Assembly (NCBI RefSeq): GCF_002902565.1
Contig: NZ_PPRC01000027.1
Location: forward strand, 1 to 64,000
Source: Staphylococcus petrasii
GTDB taxonomy: Bacteria; Bacillota; Bacilli; Staphylococcales; Staphylococcaceae
Length of the DNA stretch: 64,000 bases
Direction of reading: 5' to 3'
Shown here one piece after another: positions 1 through 11,927 of the stretch. The translations under genes were made by a program, and so were the position numbers. The notes beneath the pieces are model-generated. The model searched no databases and was not told the origin of the DNA. It saw nothing but the letters and a program-made list of their open reading frames with translations. How positions within the stretch are numbered: the first letter of the stretch is position 1; the number at the start of each line of letters is the position of its first letter.

Positions 1-188
1 GTCTACAGATTTGTCTTTAAAATTATTTATCAGCCTTTTATGAATTGTTAATTTTTCTTATTAGTCAAAATAGTTTAATTTTACAAATATTAATTCAATA
101 AATTGTATCAACTTTTAATATTAATAGTTGAATGAAAACTAACGGTATGGCATCATTAAATTGTAATTAATTTTAGGAGGGGATTTTC

Positions 189-569
189 GTGGCAGTACCG
201 AGCGAATTAAAATATTCTAAAGAACATGAATGGGTTAAAGTTGAAGGCAACACAGTAACAATTGGTATTACTGAATACGCACAAGGCGAATTAGGTGATA
301 TCGTATTCGTTGAATTACCAGACGTTGACGATGAAATCAACGAAGGGGATACTTTTGGTAGCGTAGAATCAGTTAAAACTGTTTCTGAATTATATGCGCC
401 AGTATCTGGTAAAATTGTTGAAACTAACGAAGAATTAGAAGACAGCCCTGAGTTCGTAAATGAATCACCATACGAAAAAGCATGGATGGTTAAAGTTGAA
501 CTTAGCGATGAAAGTCAATTAGACGAATTATTAAGTGCTGATCAATATTCTGAAATGATTGGCGAATAA
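189..569 (+). CDS. gcvH: Glycine cleavage system H protein
   Basis: GcvH is a small lipoyl-bearing carrier protein (126 aa, normal for the family) that shuttles the aminomethyl group between the P and T proteins of glycine cleavage. In Gram-positives it is also the scaffold on which lipoate is built before transfer to E2 subunits. The lipoyl-lysine motif ESVKTVSEL is visible, with Lys63 as the modified residue. The start is GTG at 189, behind a strong AGGAGGGG ribosome site at about 174-182. The gene is monocistronic: a hairpin terminator follows. The LipA gene that completes the cofactor lies at 18698. Identification is secure. Confidence 0.97.
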   Translation: MAVPSELKYSKEHEWVKVEGNTVTIGITEYAQGELGDIVFVELPDVDDEINEGDTFGSVESVKTVSELYAPVSGKIVETNEELEDSPEFVNESPYEKAWMVKVELSDESQLDELLSADQYSEMIGE

Positions 570-578
570 TTAACAGGG

Positions 579-610
579 AACTCCTTGATTTCGTATCTTG
601 GAGTTTTTTA
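579..610 (+). terminator. Terminator of gcvH
   Basis: AACTCC (579-584) pairs with GGAGTT (600-605), with a short inner GAT/ATC pairing, and is followed by a T-rich run. It lies directly after the gcvH stop. The stem is modest. Confidence 0.6.
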
Positions 611-842
611 TTTTATTAAAAATTAATTTACTCAAATATTAATACTCTAGACCACACATAAATTACATATATATGTATGCAAGTATAAGTATATACACCT
701 TAAAATTTAATAATGATAGTTAGTGAGCTTTTCAAAAATTAAATAATTCTAAATGTTAAGTCTTAGTAAAATACGTTTAGAATTTTATTATTCTGTGAAG
801 AAGTTAATGATTGTTTATTATCGACTTAGAAGGTGGATGAGC

Positions 843-1229
843 ATGGCAATTTTAAATAAAGTTATTATTGTTGAAGGTAAATCTGATAAGAAGAGAGTAC
901 AACAAGTCATCGCTGAACCTGTCAATATTATCTGTACACATGGTACAATGAGTATCGACAAGATAGATGATATGATCGAATCATTATATGGTAAGCAAGT
1001 GTATGTACTTGCAGATTCGGATAACGAGGGTGAGAAGATTAGAAAGTGGTTTAAACGATATTTAAGCGAAAGTGAACACATCTATGTTGATAAAACATAT
1101 TGTGAAGTCGCACGATGTCCTAAAAACTATCTTGCTAATGTTTTGAGCAGATATGGTTTTACTGTTCGAAAAGAGAAGCGTCTCATACCTAATTTAACGA
1201 CTGAAAGGTTAGTATTAATGAATGAGTAG
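843..1229 (+). CDS. Toprim domain protein (YusF-like)
   Basis: This is a single-domain Toprim protein of 128 aa. Toprim folds bind Mg2+ and catalyse phosphoryl transfer or cleavage in primases, topoisomerases and RNase M5-type nucleases. The two motifs are clear: IIVEGKSD with Glu11 near the N terminus, and VLADSDNEGE with Asp58 and Asp60. The frame is open from 753, but AGAAGGTGG at 828-836 is well placed for ATG 843, and the conserved domain begins right there. The stop overlaps the next gene by 8 nt, so the two are translationally coupled. The order gcvH–Toprim–thioredoxin–metNIQ is also seen in Bacillus (yusH, F, E, C, B, A). The substrate is unknown. Confidence 0.85.
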   Translation: MAILNKVIIVEGKSDKKRVQQVIAEPVNIICTHGTMSIDKIDDMIESLYGKQVYVLADSDNEGEKIRKWFKRYLSESEHIYVDKTYCEVARCPKNYLANVLSRYGFTVRKEKRLIPNLTTERLVLMNE

Positions 1230-1518
1230 TACAATAAATGTAGAAGATATAAGAGAAAACTTCAAAGAAGATAAACATCTTATTTTTGGGTATACACCCA
1301 TGTGTGGCACATGTAAAATTTCTGAGCGCATGCTAGACATCGCAAATGAAATTTTAAAATTGCCAGTTAAAAAAATAGATTTAAATTTTCATCCAGAATT
1401 TAGCGAAGAAAATAAAATTATGTCCGTGCCTGTGTTAATGGTTATGAATAAAGATAAGGAAATGGATAGAATCTACGCATTTCAGTCTGTGCCTTATTTG
1501 TTAGAAAAATTAAAATAA
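1222..1518 (+). CDS. Thioredoxin-like protein (YusE-like)
   Basis: A 98-aa cytoplasmic thioredoxin-fold protein. The active-site pair is CGTC (Cys28 and Cys31), and a cis-proline loop is recognisable in MSVPVLMV. It is shorter than classical thioredoxin and lacks the WCGPC signature, so it is probably a specialised thiol-disulfide oxidoreductase. It overlaps the Toprim gene by 8 nt, which suggests one transcript and possibly a shared pathway, but no substrate can be deduced. It lies just upstream of the SAM riboswitch but in a separate transcription unit. Confidence 0.85.
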   Translation: MSSTINVEDIRENFKEDKHLIFGYTPMCGTCKISERMLDIANEILKLPVKKIDLNFHPEFSEENKIMSVPVLMVMNKDKEMDRIYAFQSVPYLLEKLK

Positions 1519-1572
1519 TTATTGACGAAGTTATAGTGCAATGGTAGGATATAAATTAATTAAATAGTGCGA

Positions 1573-1736
1573 AAACTCTTATCAAGAGAGGTGGAGGGAT
1601 GTGCCCTATGAAGCCCGGCAACCGTCTATAAAATAGAAATGGTGCCAATTCACATAAAGTTTAACACTTTAGAAGATGAGAGAAAGATATTTCAATGCTT
1701 TCTCAACTTAACTAAAGTGAGAAAGCATTTTTTAAT
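1573..1736 (+). promoter_or_regulatory. SAM-I riboswitch (S-box) with intrinsic terminator
   Basis: The S-box core is plainly visible: a CTCTTATCAAGAGAGGTGGAGGGA block at 1575-1599 (P1/P2 with kink-turn), then ATGAAGCCCGGCAACC around 1608-1623, and the closing P1 strand GATGAGAGAA near 1675-1684. An intrinsic terminator follows, with AATGCTTTCTCA (1694-1705) pairing with TGAGAAAGCATT (1718-1729) before a T run. S-adenosylmethionine binding stabilises the aptamer and lets the terminator form. It therefore switches off metNIQ when methionine/SAM is plentiful. Confidence 0.96.
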
Positions 1737-1764
1737 TACATAAAGTTTTAAGGAGGCACTTAAC

Positions 1765-2790
1765 GTGATTGAATTAAATCAAGTAGTTAAACGCTATCAC
1801 ACAAAGAATAAAGATGTTCTAGCAGTTGATCACGTTGACTTAAAAATAGAATCAGGCTCAATTTTTGGAGTAATTGGATTCTCTGGTGCTGGTAAAAGTA
1901 CGTTAATTAGAATGTTCAATAATCTAGAGGAACCTACATCAGGGGACATTATTATAGATGGCGACAATATTAACAAACTTTCAAAAGCAGAGTTAAGAAG
2001 AAAACGTCAAAAAGTAAGTATGGTTTTCCAACATTTTAATCTATTGTGGTCACGAACTGTTTTAAAAAATATTATGTTTCCGCTTGAAATTGCTGGCGCG
2101 TCTAAAGCGAAAGCTAGGGAAAAAGCTTTACAACTCGTTGAGCTTGTAGGCTTGAAAGGTAGAGAGAATGCTTATCCTTCAGAATTATCTGGTGGACAAA
2201 AGCAAAGAGTAGGTATCGCACGTGCCTTGGCAAATGATCCAGACGTGTTATTGTGCGATGAAGCAACAAGCGCACTTGACCCACAAACTACCGACGAAAT
2301 TTTAGATTTACTTTTAAAAATAAAAGAAAGACAAAATCTTACAATTGTTATCATCACACACGAAATGCAAGTCATCAGACGTATTTGTGATGAAGTAGCT
2401 GTTATGGAAAATGGTCGTGTCATTGAACAAGGTAGAGTAAGCGAAGTCTTTGAAAATCCTCAACACGAAGTGACAAAACGCTTTGTTAAAGATGATTTAG
2501 ACGATGACTTTGAAGAGTCCATTAAACATTTAGAACCATTAGATTCAGATGCTTACATTGTGAGACTTAACTTCAATGGTAACAATGCTACTGAACCTAT
2601 CGTGTCTTACATAACTAAAAACTTGAATATTGATATTAATATCCTTGAAGCAAATATTAAAAATACACGTGAGGGTTCAATTGGATTTTTAGTTATCCAT
2701 ATCCCACATATTACACATGAAGCTTTTGAAGTATTTAAAAATGATTTACATAAGCGACATGTCAATGTGGAGGTGATTAAGCATGGATAA
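1765..2790 (+). CDS. metN: Methionine ABC transporter ATP-binding protein MetN
   Basis: MetN is the ATPase of the D/L-methionine importer (341 aa). Visible motifs are Walker [10 protein letters not shown] (residues 38-46), signature LSGGQ (141-145) and Walker B VLLCDEA (161-167). A C-terminal NIL domain (about 265-341) binds methionine and gives allosteric inhibition. The start is GTG 1765 with AAGGAGG at about 1750-1756. It is the first gene of metN-metI-metQ, under SAM riboswitch control, and overlaps metI by 8 nt. Confidence 0.96.
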   Translation: MIELNQVVKRYHTKNKDVLAVDHVDLKIESGSIFGVIGFSGAGKSTLIRMFNNLEEPTSGDIIIDGDNINKLSKAELRRKRQKVSMVFQHFNLLWSRTVLKNIMFPLEIAGASKAKAREKALQLVELVGLKGRENAYPSELSGGQKQRVGIARALANDPDVLLCDEATSALDPQTTDEILDLLLKIKERQNLTIVIITHEMQVIRRICDEVAVMENGRVIEQGRVSEVFENPQHEVTKRFVKDDLDDDFEESIKHLEPLDSDAYIVRLNFNGNNATEPIVSYITKNLNIDINILEANIKNTREGSIGFLVIHIPHITHEAFEVFKNDLHKRHVNVEVIKHG

Positions 2791-3478
2791 ATCATATGGT
2801 GATATTCTTCATGAAATGATTACTATGCCTAATGTACAATGGCCAGATGTATGGCAAGCGATTTATGAAACGTTATATATGACTATCGTTTCAACAATCT
2901 TCGCATTTATTCTTGGCTTAATCTTAGGTGTGTTACTCTTCCTTTCAGCTAGAAGCAATTCTACTGGGGCAAGAATTTTTTATAGCATAGTTTCATTTAT
3001 TGTTAACTTATTCCGAGCAATTCCATTTATTATCTTAATCTTGTTATTAATTCCATTTACAAGCGTCCTTTTAGGAACAATAAGTGGTCCGACTGGTGCG
3101 TTACCAGCCTTAATCATTGGTGCAGCGCCATTCTATGCAAGATTAGTAGAAATTGCATTTAAGGAAATTGATAAAGGTGTCATTGAAGCGGCTCAGTCAA
3201 TGGGAGCAAGTACATGGACAATTATTTGGAAAGTCTTACTTCCAGAAGCAATGCCAGCACTTGTATCAGGTATTACCGTTACAGCAATTGCTTTAGTTGG
3301 TTCAACTGCAATTGCCGGTGTTATCGGTGCCGGTGGTTTAGGTAACTTAGCTTACTTAACTGGTTTCACACGTAGTCAAAATGATGTCATCTTAGTTTCA
3401 ACAGTATTCATTTTAATTATTGTATTTATAATTCAATTCATTGGGGATTGGATTGCAAATAAAATTGATAAACGATAA
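2783..3478 (+). CDS. metI: Methionine ABC transporter permease MetI
   Basis: The integral membrane subunit of the methionine importer (231 aa, typical). There are five predicted membrane segments. The permease EAA-type loop that contacts MetN is seen around [13 protein letters not shown], followed by [11 protein letters not shown]. The ATG lies inside the end of metN, with GGAGGTGATT as ribosome site, so translation is coupled. Also called MetP. Confidence 0.95.
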   Translation: MDKSYGDILHEMITMPNVQWPDVWQAIYETLYMTIVSTIFAFILGLILGVLLFLSARSNSTGARIFYSIVSFIVNLFRAIPFIILILLLIPFTSVLLGTISGPTGALPALIIGAAPFYARLVEIAFKEIDKGVIEAAQSMGASTWTIIWKVLLPEAMPALVSGITVTAIALVGSTAIAGVIGAGGLGNLAYLTGFTRSQNDVILVSTVFILIIVFIIQFIGDWIANKIDKR

Positions 3479-3498
3479 GGGAAAAGAGGTTTGATTTA

Positions 3499-4314
3499 AT
3501 GAAAAAACTTTTAAGTTTACTTTTAGTACTTACACTTACTGTTGTATTAGCCGCATGTGGTAATGGCGGAGGAAACAAAGACAAAAAAATCGTGGTTGGT
3601 GCGTCACCAGCTCCTCACGCTGAAATTTTGGAAAAAGCAAAACCTTTACTTAAAAAGAAAGGCTATGACTTAGAAATTAAAACAATTAACGATTACACTA
3701 CACCTAATAAATTATTAGATAAAGGTGAGTTAGACGCTAACTACTTCCAACACGTACCTTACTTAAAAACTGAAAGCAAAGAAAAAGGATACAAAATTGA
3801 AGATGCTGGTAAAGTTCACTTAGAACCAATGGCTGTATATTCTAAAAAATATAAAAGCTTAAAAGACCTTCCAAAAGGTGCTACAGTATACGTTTCTAAC
3901 AACCCAGCTGAACAAGGTCGTTTCTTAAAATTCTTCGTTGATGAAGGTTTAATTAAAATCAAAAAAGGTGTTAAAATCGAAGACGCTAAATTCGAAGATA
4001 TCACTGAAAACAAAAAAGACATTAAATTCAATAACAAACAATCAGCTGAATACTTACCTAAAATCTACCAAAATCAAGATGTAGATGCTGCTATCATCAA
4101 CTCTAACTATGCGATTGATCAAAAATTAAATCCTCAAAAAGATTCAATCGTAGTTGAAAAAGCAAACAACAATCCTTATGCAAACTTAATTGCTGTTCAA
4201 AAAGGTCATAAAGATGATAAGAAAATTAAAGCTTTAATTGAAGTATTACAATCTAAAGATATTCGTGATTTCATCAACGATAAATATAAAGGTGCCGTAG
4301 TACCTGCTAAATAA
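3499..4314 (+). CDS. metQ: Methionine-binding lipoprotein MetQ (NlpA family)
   Basis: The substrate-binding lipoprotein of the methionine importer (271 aa). A lipoprotein signal peptide ends in the lipobox VLAAC, with Cys20 predicted to be diacylated and anchored on the outer face of the membrane. The NlpA/MetQ fold follows, with VVGASPAPHAEIL at the start of the mature domain. It lies 20 nt after metI and ends at a strong terminator, so it is the last gene of the operon. Confidence 0.95.
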   Translation: MKKLLSLLLVLTLTVVLAACGNGGGNKDKKIVVGASPAPHAEILEKAKPLLKKKGYDLEIKTINDYTTPNKLLDKGELDANYFQHVPYLKTESKEKGYKIEDAGKVHLEPMAVYSKKYKSLKDLPKGATVYVSNNPAEQGRFLKFFVDEGLIKIKKGVKIEDAKFEDITENKKDIKFNNKQSAEYLPKIYQNQDVDAAIINSNYAIDQKLNPQKDSIVVEKANNNPYANLIAVQKGHKDDKKIKALIEVLQSKDIRDFINDKYKGAVVPAK

Positions 4315-4330
4315 TTGATGAAATAAATGA

Positions 4331-4365
4331 AAGCCCTGTAACCGTTATGGTTCAGGGCTTTTGTT
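4331..4365 (+). terminator. Terminator of metNIQ
   Basis: AAGCCCTG (4331-4338) pairs with CAGGGCTT (4353-4360), with partial pairing further in, then TTGTT. It lies immediately after metQ. Confidence 0.85.
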
Positions 4366-4409
4366 ATGCATAGATTGATTATAAAGATTATTACTTAAAC
4401 AAGATTATA

Positions 4410-4574
4410 TTAGAAAGTAGAAATATTTCTATACAGCATTCCAACTCCAAAACCACCTGTACCTAAACTGTAATCAAATTTAAGGATTTCAATATTTGGA
4501 TTTTCTTCTAAAAATCGATTTACTTTTTTATTTAGACCACTTTCTGTCATTGCACTAAAATGTATAAATTTCAT
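4410..4574 (-). CDS. Cse60-like small protein
   Basis: A 54-aa minus-strand gene, too short for most ORF filters. On the minus strand AGAAAGGATTGAACCGTAATG gives a good ribosome site 9 nt before ATG at 4574. The protein starts MKFIHFSAMTESGLNKK and continues with VNRFLEENPNIEILKF and GFGVGMLYR. The layout (short beta strand, helix VNxFLEE, strand IxxLKF, C-terminal beta strand) resembles the sporulation protein Cse60 family of Bacillus. Staphylococci do not sporulate, so the role must differ and is unknown. The call rests on pattern resemblance, not on a database match. Confidence 0.7.
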   Translation of the reverse strand: MKFIHFSAMTESGLNKKVNRFLEENPNIEILKFDYSLGTGGFGVGMLYRNISTF

Positions 4575-4671
4575 TACGGTTCAATCCTTTCTAATTTAAT
4601 ATTTATTGTTAGTATCCATTATATATGAGTCACTATGTATAAAGAAATTTTTCAAAAAATGCATGAATCAT

Positions 4672-4696
4672 GTTTAACAAAGAGAAGGGCGGGTAG
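4672..4696 (+). promoter_or_regulatory. Sigma-B promoter of the csbD-like gene
   Basis: GTTTAA (4672-4677), a 13-nt spacer and GGGTAG (4691-4696) match the SigB consensus GTTTAA-N12-15-GGGTAT with one mismatch. The location, about 45 nt before the ATG of a CsbD-family stress gene, is what is expected for the general stress regulon. Confidence 0.8.
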
Positions 4697-4740
4697 ATAA
4701 TAACTAAATAAGACATCAGTCTTTCAAGGAGGAATTTCAA

Positions 4741-4932
4741 ATGGCTGAAGATAAATTTGAACAAGCAAAAGGTAATATTAAAGAAACAGTTGGTAACGCA
4801 ACTGATAATAAAAACTTAGAAAAAGATGGCCAAGGCGACAAAGCTTCTGGCAAAGCAAAAGAAGTTGTTGATAACGTTAAAGATAAAGCTAACGACTTAA
4901 TCGACAAAGTTAAAGGCAACGACGATAAATAA
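4741..4932 (+). CDS. CsbD family general stress protein
   Basis: A 63-aa, highly charged, Lys/Asp/Glu-rich protein with no membrane segment. The CsbD pattern is clear: [18 protein letters not shown], then [13 protein letters not shown] and repeated [14 protein letters not shown] turns. CsbD proteins are abundant SigB-induced proteins of unknown biochemical role. The start has a strong CAAGGAGGAA ribosome site and a SigB-type promoter upstream, so induction by stress and in stationary phase is likely. Confidence 0.92.
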   Translation: MAEDKFEQAKGNIKETVGNATDNKNLEKDGQGDKASGKAKEVVDNVKDKANDLIDKVKGNDDK

Positions 4933-4950
4933 GTTGTTGTATAAGAATAA

Positions 4951-4981
4951 ACGCATGTGCTTAGCACATGCGTTTTTTTTA
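4951..4981. terminator. Bidirectional terminator between csbD-like and DUF368 genes
   Basis: ACGCATGTGC and GCACATGCGT form a near-perfect hairpin at 4951-4973 followed by eight T. The stop codon of the convergent DUF368 gene overlaps the T run, so one element serves at least the plus strand and probably both. Confidence 0.88.
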
Positions 4982-5833
4982 TGCTTCATTTTCACTGGTA
5001 ATTCTGCCTAATGTATAACTAGCGGAAAATCCAATTATCAATAATACGATTGCGATTAACCACTCAACTAAGCCACTAGGTAAGCCTGGGAATACGGCAT
5101 AAATCGATCCGATTACGAAACCTGTGATTAAAGCAAAAGTCATAACAAAATGATGGTGCAAGAAGTATTTAATAATACGGCTTGAAATTAAAAATCCTAC
5201 AATGATACCAAGTCCTACGATTAATAATACAGGTAAGCCATCAAAGTTAAATTTGACTAAGTCTGCAACGGCTAACATCACAGTGCCATAAGCGCCAAAT
5301 ACAAGCAACATAAATGATCCTGAAATTCCAGGTAATAACATTGCACTAGAAGCACATACACCAGCTAAAAAATATTTAATAATAAGACTAAAAGATAAAT
5401 GAAGTGATGTGTCTGCACTTTGTTCGCCTGAATTTATTAAAGTGATCGCAACGAGAATAATAATACCTAGTATTAAAACAGCGTAATGCTTGGCATGAAA
5501 TGTCTCTTTAAAATTCGCCGTTCTTAACAGATAAGTAATAATACCAATAATTAATCCAGTAAAGAAAAACATTGTAACTACTTGATGATGCTCTAATAAA
5601 TAATTGATTAAATTACTTAAAATTCCAATAGCTAATCCCATGCCTATTAATATAGGAAGTAAAAATTTCAAACTAGGCCAAAATCGCTTAGAGAATAAGC
5701 CACTAATTGATGAAATGAAATCATCATATATGCCTAATAATAAAGCAATGGTGCCTCCACTAATGCCTGGAATTAAATCAGTAGTTCCCATTCCAAATCC
5801 TTTTATAATATTAATCCACCTAAAACCTTGCAT
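4979..5833 (-). CDS. DUF368 membrane protein (PopT-type polyprenyl-phosphate transporter)
   Basis: A 284-aa polytopic protein with about eight to nine hydrophobic segments. The N-terminal DUF368 signature GTTDLIPGISGGTIALLLGIY is clear, and the related inner repeat AMLLPGISGSFMLLVFGAYG appears midway. This two-fold PGISG motif is typical. DUF368 proteins, named PopT in S. aureus, are implicated in recycling undecaprenyl phosphate across the membrane. The gene stands alone on the minus strand, with AGGAGA just upstream of ATG 5833. The family assignment is firm; the transport role comes from the family. Confidence 0.88.
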   Translation of the reverse strand: MQGFRWINIIKGFGMGTTDLIPGISGGTIALLLGIYDDFISSISGLFSKRFWPSLKFLLPILIGMGLAIGILSNLINYLLEHHQVVTMFFFTGLIIGIITYLLRTANFKETFHAKHYAVLILGIIILVAITLINSGEQSADTSLHLSFSLIIKYFLAGVCASSAMLLPGISGSFMLLVFGAYGTVMLAVADLVKFNFDGLPVLLIVGLGIIVGFLISSRIIKYFLHHHFVMTFALITGFVIGSIYAVFPGLPSGLVEWLIAIVLLIIGFSASYTLGRITSENEA

Positions 5834-6171
5834 GAATGTCTCCTTTCTAAATAAAAGTTAAATTGCATCATAACAGATTTTCATAGATTAAGGAAATCTT
5901 TTGAAAATAAAATTACAAAATAATTAGAAATATATTCTATTATGTTATTGAGAACAACAAGCCTATGATTATCAGTTTCATTGTGCTAAATTAAGCTAGA
6001 TAAAAATAATTTTAGTTAAATAATGACTCTAATTTAGCGTTTTAATAAGTTTATATTAGGGGACATTTGCGTTATAATGAAGTGTATTAAAGTATACAAA
6101 GTCTTTTTGACTACAAATTAAAATTATTATAAACTAGTTAAGAAAACTTTATATTTACGGAGGGAATATAA
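5834..6171 (+). promoter_or_regulatory. Promoter region of the suf operon
   Basis: This 338-nt divergent gap holds no gene. A TATAAT at 6073-6078, preceded by TTATAT about 16 nt upstream, is the likely sufC promoter. It gives an untranslated leader of about 85 nt. The ribosome site CGGAGGGAA is at 6158-6166. The rest is AT-rich with no clear operator. Confidence 0.5.
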
Positions 6172-6933
6172 ATGTCATCAACATTAGAAATCAAAGACCT
6201 ACATGTGTCTATTGAAGATAAAGAAATCTTAAAAGGTGTTAATTTAACAGTTAATACAGGTGAAGTACATGCAATCATGGGACCAAACGGTACAGGTAAA
6301 TCTACTTTATCATCTGCAATTATGGGACATCCATCATACGAAGTAACACAAGGTGAAGTGTTATTAGATGGCGTTAATATTTTAGAATTAGAAGTTGATG
6401 AAAGAGCTAAAGCAGGTCTTTTCTTAGCTATGCAATATCCATCAGAAATTACTGGTGTAACAAATGCGGACTTCATGCGTTCTGCTATCAACGCTAAACG
6501 TGAAGAAGGACAAGAAATTAACTTAATGCAATTCATTAAGAAATTAGATAAACAAATGGACTTCTTAGATATCGACAAAGATATGGCGCAACGTTACTTA
6601 AACGAAGGTTTCTCAGGCGGTGAGAAAAAACGTAACGAAATTTTACAATTAATGATGTTAGAACCTAAATTTGCAATTCTTGACGAAATTGACTCAGGTT
6701 TAGATATCGATGCGTTAAAAGTTGTATCTAAAGGTATCAACGAAATGCGTGGCGAAAACTTCGGTGCATTAATGATTACGCACTATCAACGTTTATTAAA
6801 CTACATTACTCCAGACAAAGTACACGTTATGTACGGCGGTAAAGTAGTTAAATCAGGTGGCCCAGAATTAGCTAAACGTCTTGAAGAAGAAGGTTACGAA
6901 TGGGTTAAAGAAGAATTTGGTGCTCAAGAATAG
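6172..6933 (+). CDS. sufC: Fe-S cluster assembly ATPase SufC
   Basis: SufC is the ABC-type ATPase of the SufBCD scaffold complex (253 aa, family length). Walker A is GPNGTGKST (residues 37-45), the signature is FSGGEKKR, and Walker B is [12 protein letters not shown]. The last has the Suf-specific continuation that distinguishes it from transport ATPases. It is first in sufCDSUB. A 173-nt hairpin-rich spacer separates it from sufD, which is unusually long for this operon. Confidence 0.97.
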   Translation: MSSTLEIKDLHVSIEDKEILKGVNLTVNTGEVHAIMGPNGTGKSTLSSAIMGHPSYEVTQGEVLLDGVNILELEVDERAKAGLFLAMQYPSEITGVTNADFMRSAINAKREEGQEINLMQFIKKLDKQMDFLDIDKDMAQRYLNEGFSGGEKKRNEILQLMMLEPKFAILDEIDSGLDIDALKVVSKGINEMRGENFGALMITHYQRLLNYITPDKVHVMYGGKVVKSGGPELAKRLEEEGYEWVKEEFGAQE

Positions 6934-7106
6934 TCTATAAATGTTCATTTAAATGATGAAACATGACAGAGCTTAGTCAATGTCACTAGCTTAATCAAAG
7001 CTATTAAATATGTAAGGCTGAGAAGGCTTACCCTGTGAAAGTAAAAAATAGGTAAAGTCGTTCTACAGTCGCTAAAACTTTTCATCAAGTAGGAGGAAAA
7101 AGAGTT

Positions 7107-10148
<3,042 letters not shown>

Positions 10149-10260
10149 ACAGTTCTAACTGAATTATTAGGTTGAATAAAGTTTTTATTGAACTTAAAAG
10201 ATAGTAGTATTTTAATCATAACTTCATTTAACTTTTTACACTTGTGACTTTTTATGTAAG

Positions 10261-10277
10261 TTGCATGTTGTTACAAT
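10261..10277 (+). promoter_or_regulatory. Possible internal extended -10 promoter for sufB
   Basis: TGTTACAAT (10269-10277) is an extended -10 element in the 197-nt sufU-sufB spacer. No convincing -35 lies at the right distance. It could give extra sufB transcription, but this is weakly supported. Confidence 0.25.
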
Positions 10278-10345
10278 AGCAATAGAAATAATGAATATTA
10301 AAAATCTCACGCACGACGTTTAAATATATTTAAGGAGTGATTGAA

Positions 10346-11743
10346 ATGGCTAAAAAAGCACCTGATGTTGGGGATTATAAATATGGTTTCCATGATGAGG
10401 ATGTTTCCATTTTCCGATCAGAACGTGGTTTAACAGAAAATATCGTTAGAGAAATTTCTAAAATGAAGGAAGAGCCAGAATGGATGCTTGACTTCAGACT
10501 TAAAGCTTTAAAATTATTCTATAAAATGCCAATGCCTCAATGGGGTGGCGACTTATCAGAATTAGACTTTGATGACATCACATACTACGTTAAACCTTCA
10601 GAGCATACTGAACGTTCATGGGACGAAGTACCTGAAGAAATTAAACGTACATTTGATAAATTAGGTATTCCTGAAGCTGAACAAAAATATTTAGCAGGTG
10701 TTTCTGCGCAATATGAATCAGAAGTTGTTTATCACAACATGGAAAAAGAATTAGAAGAAAAAGGTATTATCTTTAAAGATACTGATAGTGCTTTACGTGA
10801 AAACGAAGAACTATTCAAAGAATACTTTGCTTCTGTTATTCCAGCTGCTGACAACAAATTCGCAGCACTTAACTCAGCTGTATGGTCAGGTGGTTCATTC
10901 ATCTATGTACCTAAAAACGTTAAATTAGATACACCATTACAAGCATACTTCCGTATTAACTCAGAAAACATGGGTCAATTCGAACGTACATTAATCATTG
11001 CTGATGAAGGTGCTTCAGTAAACTACGTTGAAGGTTGTACTGCACCAGTTTACACAACTAGTTCATTACACTCAGCAGTAGTTGAAATCATCGTTCATAA
11101 AGATGCTCATGTACGTTATACAACTATTCAAAACTGGGCAAACAACGTTTATAACTTAGTTACGAAACGTACTTTTGTCCATGAAAATGGTAACATGGAA
11201 TGGGTTGACGGTAACTTAGGTTCTAAGTTAACAATGAAATACCCTAACTGTGTACTTTTAGGTGAAGGTGCGAAAGGTAGTACGTTATCAATCGCATTCG
11301 CTGGTAAAGGACAAGTTCAAGATGCTGGTGCTAAAATGATTCACAAAGCACCAAACACATCTTCAACTATCGTGTCTAAATCTATTTCTAAAAATGGTGG
11401 TAAAGTTATCTATCGTGGTATCGTTCACTTTGGACGTAAAGCGAAAGGTGCACGTTCTAACATTGAATGTGACACATTAATCTTAGATAACGAATCAACA
11501 TCAGATACAATTCCTTACAATGAAGTATTCAATGACAATATTTCATTAGAACATGAAGCGAAAGTTTCTAAAGTATCTGAAGAACAATTATTCTACTTAA
11601 TGAGCCGTGGTATTTCTGAAGAAGAAGCGACTGAAATGATCGTAATGGGCTTCATTGAACCATTCACTAAAGAATTACCAATGGAATATGCGGTAGAAAT
11701 GAACCGTTTAATCAAATTCGAGATGGAAGGCAGTATCGGTTAA
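10346..11743 (+). CDS. sufB: Fe-S cluster assembly protein SufB
   Basis: SufB (465 aa) carries the nascent cluster on the SufBCD scaffold. Conserved blocks include [31 protein letters not shown] and the C-terminal [17 protein letters not shown] shared with SufD. The ATG at 10346, 8 nt after AAGGAG, is preferred over an in-frame GTG at 10337 that overlaps the ribosome site. It is the last gene of sufCDSUB and ends at a strong terminator. Confidence 0.97.
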   Translation: MAKKAPDVGDYKYGFHDEDVSIFRSERGLTENIVREISKMKEEPEWMLDFRLKALKLFYKMPMPQWGGDLSELDFDDITYYVKPSEHTERSWDEVPEEIKRTFDKLGIPEAEQKYLAGVSAQYESEVVYHNMEKELEEKGIIFKDTDSALRENEELFKEYFASVIPAADNKFAALNSAVWSGGSFIYVPKNVKLDTPLQAYFRINSENMGQFERTLIIADEGASVNYVEGCTAPVYTTSSLHSAVVEIIVHKDAHVRYTTIQNWANNVYNLVTKRTFVHENGNMEWVDGNLGSKLTMKYPNCVLLGEGAKGSTLSIAFAGKGQVQDAGAKMIHKAPNTSSTIVSKSISKNGGKVIYRGIVHFGRKAKGARSNIECDTLILDNESTSDTIPYNEVFNDNISLEHEAKVSKVSEEQLFYLMSRGISEEEATEMIVMGFIEPFTKELPMEYAVEMNRLIKFEMEGSIG

Positions 11744-11779
11744 TTTAACCCATACTATCTGTTTTTTAATAACAATTAT

Positions 11780-11826
11780 AAGTACCAAAGTGTTTATATT
11801 ATATAAGCACTTTGGTACTTTTTTTT
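11780..11826 (+). terminator. Terminator of the suf operon
   Basis: AGTACCAAAGTG (11781-11792) pairs with CACTTTGGTACT (11808-11819), followed by nine T. A long, near-perfect stem. Confidence 0.93.
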
Positions 11827-11927
11827 ACTTTTTTATTCAAAAACATAAAATTAATTATTTTTTATGATATGCTTTTATATAAGTTTAAATTTAATTTAAT
11901 AAAAAAATATTTGGGAAGGCATCTAAA

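Noticed and set aside
818-1081. Minus-strand ORF opposite the Toprim gene
   Set aside because: Shadow of a conserved coding region; no start signal.
6138-6578. Long minus-strand ORF (146 codons) opposite sufC
   Set aside because: Antisense to the highly conserved SufC reading frame; Ser/Ile/Lys-rich composition typical of a shadow.
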